Assembly (NCBI RefSeq): GCF_047663525.1 | Contig: NC_092587.1 | Coordinates: forward strand, 195,793,501-195,857,500 | DNA from: Anas platyrhynchos | Taxonomy: Eukaryota > Chordata > Aves > Anseriformes > Anatidae | Direction of reading: 5' to 3' | DNA length: 64,000 bases | Shown: positions 11,955 to 23,900 of the stretch, one piece after another | Layout of the letters: every line of letters starts with the position of its first letter | How positions within the stretch are numbered: the first letter of the stretch is position 1 | Program-made: the position numbers and the translations under genes | The notes under the pieces: generated by a model | The model's database searches: none | Told to the model about the DNA's origin: nothing | The model's input: only the letters and a program-made list of their open reading frames with translations

Positions 11955-14900
11955 GTAAGTTTTAGCTGAGCTGGTTGTGTGGAAGCTTTTTATTTATTTA
12001 TTTTTTTTAATGTAAACACTGAAGGACACTTTTACATCTTGCTTGCCCAGTGGTAAGTACTTGGATGAGTCCCGTTGTCAGCACAAGCAGTGGTTTATCC
12101 AGAGCAAGCTCCAGTGGATAAGAACCGTGCTGTCCTTTCATATGAGTGCTGCCAGTGGTCTTGCTCTCAGTTGTCCACACTCCCTGAGACACCTGAGTGC
12201 TGGCTCTGCTCTTTCTGTGGGGGATGATCAGTTCTTACCCATAATGTCAGGCCTGAGGGGAGACCTACCCGGTACTGCAGCAGTACGGTTATACAGCTCT
12301 CAGGGCAGTCTCTGACCTTCAGTCTGAGTGAACCTAAAAATATAACTAACTTCTTAGACTCTAACTGCGGCTCTTTAAGAGAATTTATGGTCGAAAGGAA
12401 CGGTTTGACTTCAGACTCGAGATTTCTGTGCATGATTTAATGTTCAACTTAAGCCTTGGTTTGCACCTTGCTACAGTAAATAGAAACTTCCCTTTGCTGT
12501 AGCTCTTTTACCCTGATATTAATCTTCCCAGAGTATTATTTATTGATTGATGAATTGTTTAGGATGGCAGACTATAAAACCAGGGCCTTTTTTGTTTTGC
12601 TTTTAAGTAGTTACTACTACAGGCAGATAAGTCACATGCTAGAAGGGCCAAAAAGAAATTTCTGAAAGATAAGATATCTGTTCTTTGAGTCTCTCTCTGT
12701 TTATACACTGAAGACTTGAAACTAAAACCAAACAGAGTCAGTTTAAAGCCTGGCATCAAAAACCATAATGAAGCAAAAAAATATGTCAAAATGACCCTTG
12801 TAGACTTGAGAAAGCGGGAGCAGAATGAGTTGCAGCCAGCCCAACTTGCAAGAAGGACTTCACTTGTGTATAAAACATGAACTTGAGATGCTGAACCTCG
12901 TAACGACTTGATTTTTCTCATTAAGACAATAATTGCACGAACAGGAGAAAAATGAATGTAATTAAAGTGTTAACATATAACATTTTGAGAGGATTCTAAA
13001 TGAACTCATTTCATAACCAAAGCACTTAGAAAAAATGCTAGCTAACAGTGCACAAGGAAAGCACTGGGCCTTCAGCAGGAGTAACCTCAGCGGTTACCAG
13101 TGATGGAACCTCCACCTGTAGGAATAAAACAGGCAGTGTCACAAACAAATGTTAAATATTGTTTGTTAAGCAAACAGCTACTTCTGTCCCCCTATTCCAT
13201 GGCATTAAGTAATGTAGTGCATAGGAAGGACGTAGCCAGAGATTGGTCACACATTAAGTGTCTCACAAATCTTGCTAAGAACACTGCTGTTATCAAAGCC
13301 TGCTTTATTTTCATAATGAAAAGAATATGGACAGAGTAACAACAAATTAATTGTAAAGCATCCTGTTAAAAGTGCCATAAGGCTTTACAAGAAGAATAAA
13401 AAAGCGTTTTTGTAAATCCATGGATGGTAATAAATCAGGAGGAAGTACATACACAGTATGAAAAGGATAGTATAGGTGGAGATAAATCTCAGAAGCAATA
13501 ATGCTGCATATTGCTGTGCCTCACATAGCAACAGTGCAGCCCTACAGGATTATATTTCAATTCTGCCAGCAGAATTTCTTCTCAGTGGGACTGAAAAGTG
13601 GAATGTTCCCAAGAAACTACTAAATGAGACAGACGTATCTTGAATACCTGGAAAATAAGCTTGCTTAAAAATACAGGGGACTCCTTAGAGTGGAATGATG
13701 GATATGTAATAGTGAGTGAGATGGAATGATCTATAATGTATGAATAACGTTTTGATGGTAAAAACGTTCCTAAAGAAAACTGAAGAGGCATCATTTTTGG
13801 TACAAAACAAAGAAAAGCTGTAGGAGTGAAGAGCAACACATGTAAAATTTATGAGGCTGCCTGACTGTGTCTTCTCTTTCTCTCTGGGCCCACAAATTAA
13901 AACAGGGAACCGCGGTGGTGAGAAATGAAAAGGGAGTTCATGTTGTTCATGTTTCTTTGCATATAGACGAGATTTGATGGAAAAAGATATGAAACACAGT
14001 ACGTTCATCAGCCCGTCAGAAAGAAGGAAAACGTACTTTAAATAAAATAGCTTAGCAAGAGTTGTGTCTTCCTGGTTTTAGGCACTTTCTATCTTCCCGT
14101 GCAGTGAACTAGCTGAAATGGTTTCCCATTCCACAGCATTTGCTGTTCTGATACTGTGCAGTTTCAGAATAGCTGTTTTAGCCTTTTGCTTGTAGCTTCA
14201 ATGGCGAGCATGTTTAGAATGGCTGCTCTTGGTGATAAACACTGAGTAATAGCACTAATTCTGTGTTGGGGCTTGCAATTCAAGAGCTACTTACTTGTAC
14301 TGCTTCATTTCATCTTGTGCCCAAGATTTGGATCGGCTGGAATAATTAATGAACAGCTTTTGTTTAAAGAAAGCGTTAAATTCCTATTCTAAATAATACT
14401 TGAATGTTATGGACAAATTAGCATTTGATCTCCTCTTCAATTATACAAACACAGAAGGAGTAGATTGCCAGACTGTTTCTATAATTTGGTTACATAACTC
14501 CGTTCCTCTCCATTAACTCTGAAATTGTTTTTAGGGCTGAATGCTCGGGTGATGTGTGTCTGTACAGGCTGACATCCGTAAAGACTCTACTTTCCATTTA
14601 GATTTTGCTTCCTTACAGATCTCACACAAATCTGACTTTAAGCGTCTGAGGGTTCTTATCCTTTTCAGAAAGCTTTACAGAAAAAAAATGTTTTGTTTTG
14701 TTTTGTTTTTTTGTAGAAACATATTAAAACAACAGAGGTACAGTGTAAAGTGTTCTTCAGTTCCCCGTATACAAATAGCATCTGTATGTGCATATTCACA
14801 TGCAAACAGGCACGTATATTTACATACATACATCCGGATCTCCAGAATTAGCTGCAAGTTTTTTTACACAAGCAAACCTTTCATAGTGCAATATGTTTCT

Positions 14901-17900
14901 CTTCAGGGCTAAAGTTGGCCAAAATCTCATTTTCTGCTAAATTTGTCCACCTTATTTTTAAGGTTATGCAAGCAAATGGTTTGGATGAACGTACTAATCT
15001 TCTTGTGGAAGAATACTCCACATCTGGTCGCCTGGACAACATCACGCAAGTCATGAGCATCCACACGCAGTACCTGGAGTCTTTCCTCCGCAGCCAGTTC
15101 TATATGTTGCGCATGGACGGGCCCCTTCCTTTGCCCTATAGGCACTACATCGCTATAATGGTATGTACCAGCAGGCTGTGCATTTTCTCCTTTGAACTCG
15201 ACTTTCTTATTTGGGAAAAAAAAAAAAAAAAAGGAAAAAGGAAGAATTCAGAAAGAAGAGGCCAGTGTGATATTTTGTCAGGGTGTGAATTTTTCTGGTT
15301 GGTTTTTATCAGAATGAAGCATGCCTTGCTACAAGGTGTTCAGTGAGAAGGGTGATGCACTTCTCACATGCCCATGAGAATGAGGTTTTACAGAGAGCTG
15401 TTAAAACTCTGTCACCTTACTGCTGGGCATTTAACCATCAGCGCACAGCAGCAGGGTGAGATGCAACGGTCTGAAGTCACACCAAATTCCAGGTGGGCAC
15501 ATGGAAAACGGATTTTACCATGAGGATGCTCAGACATTGCAACGAGGGCCAAGAGGGTTTGTGTGTTCTCCAAGGATGGACATTTTGTCTGGACAAGGCT
15601 CTGAGCAACCTGATCTAAGTGCGAGATGAGGTTGGACCAGACGTCCTCTAGAGATGCCTTCCAACCTCAATTAGATTCTGTGCTTCAGAGTAATCCACTT
15701 ACACTTACTAGAGAACCCTCCCTCCAGCGTAGAGCTTTACAATATAAAACATGGCCTTTTGCAACTAAATTTATTTTTTTTGTGTGTTAATATCCTGCTT
15801 CCACCTGCAACAAAACCAGATTACATGCTAATGTGCTGACCTTTTCCTTCTGTGTTCAATTATTTTAGGCAGCTGCCAGACACCAGTGTTCCTACCTAAT
15901 AAATATGCATGTTGATGAGTTTCTGAAGACTGGCGGGATTGCAGAGTGGTTGAACGGTTTAGAATACATTCCCCAAAGACTGAAAAATCTGAACGAAATA
16001 AACAAGCTCCTTGCACACCGGCCCTGGCTGATCACAAAAGAGCACATTCAGGTACCTGTTAAATCGTGCCTTGTAATAGCAGTAAATGTCCAGTAATGAG
16101 AACTACTGTAGTGTCCAGTTAGGCTTCGTTACCTTGAGTTAAATAATTCAGGGAAGTACTAGAGCATTGAATAAGCCAATAAATTCTTCTTTGTGACAAA
16201 GGCAACAAGATTTATTTTTTAGGAATGGCATTGGCTATGATAACCCCAAGAGAAAAGAGATAATACATCAGGTTTCTCTTTTTTTATCTAGTGAGAGTGT
16301 GTGCAAGAGGAATACGGTGTTATTGGAGGAAAGGAATTGATCCCTTTTTAAAGTATATAGCAGTCTTATACAAAAGCTGGGGCCAAAATAAATTTTATAT
16401 TTACACTTTTTTTATTCTCATTTCAGAAACTTGTCAAGACTGGGGAAAATAATTGGTCTCTTCCTGAACTGGTGCATGCTGTTGTCCTGTTGGCACATTA
16501 TCATGCCTTGGCAAGTTTTGTATTTGGTAGTGGCATTAATCCAGAGAGAGATCCGGATACATCTAATGGAGTCAGACTTATAGCAGTCAACAACTTCTGT
16601 GTCTGTGATCTTGCCAATGACAACAACATAGAAAATGCATCCCTCACAAGTAGCAACTTTGGGGTTAGTGTTGCAAGAAGATTCTTTTGCTTGCCTCTGT
16701 TTTGCATTAGAAAGCTTTCTTCCATTCTTTCCTGTTTAAATTTCAGGGTAGCTTGAAAGTTTTTGTCTACTTTACTGGAATGCTTGGGTCTGGTAACTCT
16801 TACGTTAGCTCTAACAGCTTGCCGTGTAATCCATTTCAAAACCACAGCGAAATGGAGGATGATAGTCAGAGTAATGTGATTTTAATAGCTAATCTCACAA
16901 CCCATTGAGCAAGACTAAAACTTTGCTTCCAATTGAAAGCTTAAAGTCCCAGTGTCTGCAGATAGCGTATCACTGACTGGAGCATTGTGTCATCTGTGTC
17001 CTTATCATGTGGAATGAAAGAAGAAATGGGGAAAAAAACAGAGTTCACAATATTCATTTTGACTTCTAGGCCTCCAATCACAAAACAGGTCAATTTTGAA
17101 GCGTTTCCATGTAGATGAGAGGAAATGTCTGAAATAAGATGGCTTTGTTCCTCATGCGGGTGTTCTGGTCTTGAATCAACCAACAGAGGACTTTGATTAC
17201 TGGCTAATTAACTTAAATGTGGACTTTTTTCTGAAAGCGCCTTTGAAGGAAAGTCCTTGAATTAATCCCGATCGCTGAATTAGCCTCATCTCCTTTGATG
17301 GAAGATAGGGATTATGAGCAGAGTCACTGATACATTTGTAAAAATTAGCAGGCAGCTTACAGGCTGAGCATGTGATCCATCAGCCCAGTTCCTGCATCCG
17401 AGGTTTCTGGGCTGCAGGACACGCTAGCTAAAATCACTGGGATGTCTCATTCGGCATTTGTAGTGGGCAAAGGGCTGCTGCGGACTGCGTGCTGCTTGTT
17501 AAGCAGTGAGTGGTACACAATTAAACGTTTATATCTGTGAGCAGAAGATTGAAATCAAAAGGAAAAGATGGAAAAGGAAGACCAAACAATTTTCCTTATG
17601 AAAAATCTGAATGACAAATAGAGATCACATAGCCCAAACTTTGATGTATTTCTAGTAAAGAGGCCTGTTTTCGCACAAAAGCAAGAAAAAAAGTCTACAT
17701 AATGGCTGTTTTGAGTACAGAACATGAAAATAAGCAAAAAGAAAAAGAAAATCCTGATTTTCTGTCTCAGGTTGTGTTCCTGTATTGCAGTGTTGTGCTC
17801 TATCTCCTCAGTAAGGTCCTTAGCATTACCAGTATACTGAATAAAGGCACCTTCAAGTTAAAAATTGTTTTCTGATACACATGGGGCACGTAGACGAATT

Positions 17901-20900
17901 TTCCCAAGCAGTCTTTATGGTGGAACATACGTTTTTAGTGGTTTACACCTTCAAACACCACCTCTTTTTGCTGTTTATCTTGCTGCAGTAGCGTAGCGTG
18001 ATAGATGAGAGTAACACCACCTCCCTTCTTCTGACTTTCTGACAGCTGTTTGTCTGTGCTCTCTGTGACAAAACGCATTCTGGCTTCAATTCTTATGTTT
18101 GCTGCTATCTTTTTTTCTTTTTGAGAACACTCATTGTTGAGCATGAAATCTGAAGATGACACATGTTGTCTATCTTCTAATTTTGCAGAATGTCATGGTG
18201 TTTTTGCAGATTGCAGATTCTTTAAGCGAGCTGGAGGCCTTAATGGAGAGGATGAAGAGGCTGCAAGAAGATAAAGAGGATGAAGAAGCCTCTCAGGAAG
18301 AAATGGACACTCGCTTTGAGAAGGAAAAGAAGGAGAGCCTGCTAGTAATTAGTGGAGGTATTTGTGCTTTGCCAGCTCTGTTTTGTTTGTACTTTGCAAG
18401 AACTAAACACTGAGACCAATTCAATGACTACAACTCCTGTCCATTTTTTTATTCTCTCTTGGCTTAAAAAGGGTGACCAGCTTCACCTCTTTAACATTTC
18501 TTGATTGCAAATACCAACATCCATTTCGTTACTTGAAATTTAGCTTTTCTGTGTTAAAAAAAAAAAAAACAAAACCTTTAGGCTTCTTTAAAGAGTTGTG
18601 TGTAAATTCCTCTCTTTGTGTGCTCTATATATTCAAATTAATTCATCCATGCCTGGAAAGGACATCAACGAATTGACGACTTGCTGTTTTGAGTGATCCT
18701 ACCGCTGTGCTTTTCCATTACCTGTACTATGTCAGAGATTTCTTAGCATTCAATTTATCTGTAAGTAGTATTCAAAATTCTGAGCTGAAAGATTATTTTC
18801 CAGTGTTTTTCATACACCCTGAAGGCCTTCATCTCTAAAAAACGTGCAACTAAATGTTCCGTACAGCCAGCAGGTTGTTCTTTTTTCCAAAGAAAGTGTT
18901 TCAACCAATATTGTTAATCCAATCAGCATCTCAGATCATCTCTTCACATTAGAGGTTACCTGAAGCTTACAGTTTTTATCTTTGTAAGAAATGACCCATA
19001 AAATGCCACGCATCGCATGAACACTGTTCTTTGTGAATTTAGGGCATCGGTATGTGTTACTAGTAGCTTCAGAGAAAATCTGGTAAGCAAGTTGAAGCTA
19101 CACACTACTGGCCAATCGATTCTTGTTATTCAGACTATGAGCCAGATCAAACATGTTTAAAGGCATTTGAGTTTTTGTGTACCAAGCCCAAAAGGGAGGA
19201 AGAACATACTGTGAATCAGCAAAGGTTGTTTTGTGGCTTTCCACATTTATGCAAAATCTCTGAAAGGAAACACATCCAGCAACATCACTGTTGGATTTTT
19301 TTAAAATGGGCATTGTCCATTTTCAGTCTGTTTTAATTTGGTCGGACAGTCTCAGTGGTGTAGATAAACTAAAGCTCATTGCAGTTCCATTATCAAATCA
19401 GGGCTTCCATAAGTCTGCAACGTCAAGCTTACAGGCACGAGGTGTTGTTTGGGCCAGGAGGGTTTCATTGATGTGGTTGCTGATTGCCTTGTTGACTTTC
19501 CTCCTTTTTTTTTTTCTCCTTTTGCTGAGTTTGAGCCGAGGAGTCTGTGTGTGTTGTGCCTTTACCCTGCCATGAAATCCAGGGGAGAGGAGCGTGTGCG
19601 TGCAGGTTGTTCATTCTGCACTGAGGACTCACTGTAGCAGATGCTGTGCAAGCTTCTTCCTACGCCGTTATGTTTTGATTGTTTAATGAGGCAAAGAGGA
19701 GATAAAGCACTTCTGCAATTCTTAGATGAACTGACTTTTTAAGGTGCTAACAGTGGACATCTGGCCGCTGCTCTGTCAATGCATGTGGAAGCAAGCCAGG
19801 ATTTTAACATCAGGGTCAAATGCAGTCAGCTATGCAGTGGTCAACTTCTGCAAAGGTGGTTACACAATCGAGCCACCTGTTTATTCAGGAGGGAAAGATT
19901 GATTCCTGATAGAAAACCTGCACTTGCTTAGTGACACGTTTTGGAGCTCTTTGAAGGTGCTTGGTTACTAGAGCTCCTGGCGAAATTTCAGCCTGATGTT
20001 CTGTAGACCTCTTTGCTTTCCTATAATGTGTAGTTGATATTTACAAGCGGAGCAGAGCGTTGCTTTCTTGTTGCTCATATTCTGGGTTACAGAACAGAGC
20101 TGGTGTAATTCTGGACACCGTACCTGTTCAGCATGACAATCGTGTTGTCAAGGGTACGGTTTTTCTATTTCTTATCCTAGCATAATAACTTTACTAACAA
20201 GATTCATCTTGCCTGATTTAGGAGATGACTCTCCTTCTTCAGGAGTCAACAGAGAGAGGAGCACACCTGCAGAAATGCAGCCCATTTTGCAGAAATATCT
20301 TAGCTGTCTGGTGTAGGCTGACATTTAATTGGCTTGATGAAAAGGATGGATCCCATACAAGTAGATTAGGATTGATTTTTTTCCTTCCTTCATACCTTCC
20401 TTTTCCTTTGCACATTTTTTTCAGTTGCTCCCTAGTCCATCAGTAACAGCAGCAGTTGGAAGTCAGTACTAATTCCTGCCTAAACCAAAGCATTTTGCTG
20501 TGTTTTTTTTTTTCTTTTCTACAGCATTTGACGATGAAATAGTTTCCACAGATGTCTCCCGCTATATTGAAGATCCTGGGTTTGGGTACAAAGACTTTGC
20601 AAGGCGAGGAGAAGACCATCTGCCAACATTCAGAGCTCAGGTAGCATCTCTTTAAAGTGCATCACTCTAAGAGTGTATGTATATGTCATTACAGGACAGA
20701 GTGTAAAGTAGTTGTAGTGGGACATGTTGCATGTGCTTTTCCTTGCTATGGTCCATTAAATAGCTTGCAAGCTTCTATAAATTTACCAGAGATGAGTCTT
20801 TTACTATTCATAAATCTCAAACGAGGGGATATTAAGCTTTCAGTCTCATTCTTAGTATTACCAGGAGTAATATTTGAAAACTGCAAAGCTTATCAATCAA

Positions 20901-23900
20901 TATGGAATGAAAGTGAAAGAAAAAAAAAAGATTTCTTTTCCTATCCCTCCAAATGTGAAAAAAAACAACTATAGGAAGAACACCATATTCCTGCCATTTT
21001 TATCAAGTGTTCTCTGTCCTGTGGTTATCAATAAATAGATGCTTACATGTCTGTGAGAGCAGCTGAGTGAGTCATTCCTGTGGACACACCGTATCACTGG
21101 ACTTTGAATGTCTGGAAAGAAAAGGAGTTCTTAAGTATGATTACTGCAACACTGAAGTTTTTGGTTCTTCATGAGTATATATACATATTTTAGTGCTGTT
21201 GAAGGAATTGTCCTTTTGTTTATACACTGTCATACATCCTGGCATCTTCATCTATGACCAGACTCATAAATCTCTTCATAATATGTAACAGCAGGGAAGC
21301 TCTAGGTAATTTTGTTCCAGGTTATAGAGTAGATTAGTCAGCAGTTACAGATAAATTCTAAGTAATGGAAGAAATCTTAAACCAAAACCGAGAACTTCAA
21401 GTAAAACACACTAGGTTCAGGAGAACTCGCTGGTCAAAGGGCATATCTAAGGCGGAAAAATACAGAATCTGTGATCACTTTCAGGAAATGTATTTATCTA
21501 TATAGCAGCCGTTGCTGATCTGGATAATTTACTCTGTGGTCTTTATATGAGCCTGAGGTAGGTAGCTATTGCCAAAAAGAGAAAGGCAGAGACAGAGCCT
21601 GTAAATCAATGCTGCTTAACTACTTGGGAGCAGCAGGCTCCCATGGAAAAAAGCTCAACAGAAGTTGAAATTGGAACTAAAATGTCTCTGCTCTTAAATA
21701 AACAGAACAGCTTCTGGCCTCCATTCAAAGGAGTCACCTTAGTAATTTAACTTTATTAGCATGTCCTACTCTCGAGCAGTGAGATGTATATACCCCCAGC
21801 CCCCAGACGCTCTGCTATTAATGCTACTTCAATTGAAGTAGCATCCCAAAACTCTGCCATAAATTCAATCCTTAGTCTCTTGAAGCAAGATTATTGTTTG
21901 TCTCTGTGGGTTTAAATTCAGCAATAGGAAAAGGCATTTCATGCACAGCAGAATGTCTTTCACCCTTTCTGTTTTTCCTTTTTCATGGTTGGTACGAATC
22001 AACTATGTTGTTAATAAACACTGCTTTCCCCATCCTGGGGCTTCCATTTTCAGAGGCTTTTATAATGCCCCCTGGGTGTCCTGGACATTTTTGCAGGGCT
22101 GGTAGATCTGGCATATCTCACAGGCTTTTTAAGGTAGTTTGGACCAGCTGCTGAGAGCCAAATGTGATGTTGTGAGGCATTTCAGATGTCACCAAATTCC
22201 TCTTTTATGCAGCTGTCCTTGATAATATTCCCCGCAATCCTAAGCAATTGGGTTCAGTCCAATAGATGAGCTCTACAACATGTGGGTAGGAGCCCCTTGC
22301 ACACTGGTACTTCTTGAAAACAGCCTTTCACAGAAAAGGATGTGGAGATCATAGAATCACAGAATGGTTTGGGTTGGAAGAGACCATAAAGGTCATCCAG
22401 TTCCACCCCCCTGCCATGGGCAGGGACACCTCCCACCAGCCAAGGTTGCCGAAAGCCCCATCCAGCCTGGCCTTGAGCACCTCCAGGGGTGGGGCATCCA
22501 CAAAAAAACAAACAGATGAGCATGAGATGATGCCCTCAGTTGTAGTAAGAGTATGTGGCTGAGAGATTGCCAAGGATCTGGGCAACTAATGTGTTCTGTT
22601 ATAACCACAGCACGGGGAGTGGTTGTGTGCTGCTCTGGAGCAGGGTCATTCTCCCCCAGTGTTGATGCCATGCCACCGCTTTGCAAAGGTTTCCCATTCC
22701 TGATGTGAGCTGGCATCTTTTCACCTTTGCAGTCCAGGTGCTTATTTAAGACCAAAGCATCCTGGATTTTATTACTTTGTTCGAGGACTTTTCAGCACTT
22801 TACCCCATGTACGTCCTGGGTGAAAGCACATATTCCACCTCTGCTTTAAGTGAAGCATCGAAGCCTCCAAGAGGAATACATCTGGAAACTTATAAGTCCA
22901 TCCCACTCAGAATGACTCTGGTCAAATCAGCAGAGCAAAAAGTGGAAAATTGCCTCAGCACTTCAGAACAAGCTTGTTTTTTTTTCTCATGTAGGCTCAT
23001 GATGTAATGTTGTGATGTGACATTCATTGCCAGGAAACCTGGGGAAATGGAGAGAGTGATATAAGTGGAGGATTCAAAATAAAAATTCTTTGAGGAGAAT
23101 AAAGTTACAACTAGTAGACAACAAGAACTATTGAGCTATAGAGAGGGTCGAGTGGAAACTTCACTTCACTTGTGTATTTCTGTATTTCTTTTCTCTCCTG
23201 CAGGACTATACTTGGGAAAACCATGGCTTTTCCCTTGTAAACAGGCTTTATTCTGATATTGGGCATCTCCTCGATGAGAAGTTTCGGATGGTGTATAACC
23301 TCACGTATAACACTATGGCCACACATGAGGATGTTGATACAACTACTCTTAGAAGAGCTTTATTTAACTATGTCCACTGTATGTACGGAATCAGGTACGG
23401 GAGAAAACCCCCTGGCTAAGGAGTGCATTTAAAACGGTGGAAACACCAGATGAAAAATTAACTATGTGAGAAGTTAGACTTAGACTTAGACCCCGGTAGC
23501 TCAGCTTGAGAGTCAGAGTGGTGGTTTTTTGCTGTTACATCAGCACAGCTTTCACTTCCAGGGAAGAAAATGAGTATGAATCAGAACAGAAGTTGTTAGA
23601 GAAATGTCTTCTCTGAAGCAAACCTGTATTCTCTGTTCAGAAAAAAAAAACATCCCAATACCAAGCCTTTCTTCTGTCAGTAGGTTTTATTCCAGCTTGT
23701 ATAACAAATGCTTAAGAAATTAATGCTACAAAAGACCTTGCTTTTAAAAACTTACATCCAACTGAGTGACTGCCTGTGTTCTTAGGTATGATGACTATGA
23801 TTATGGAGAAGTTAATCAGCTACTTGAACGCAGCCTGAAGGTTTACATAAAGACAGTGACCTGCTACCCAGAGAGAACTACCAAGCGCATGTACGATAGC

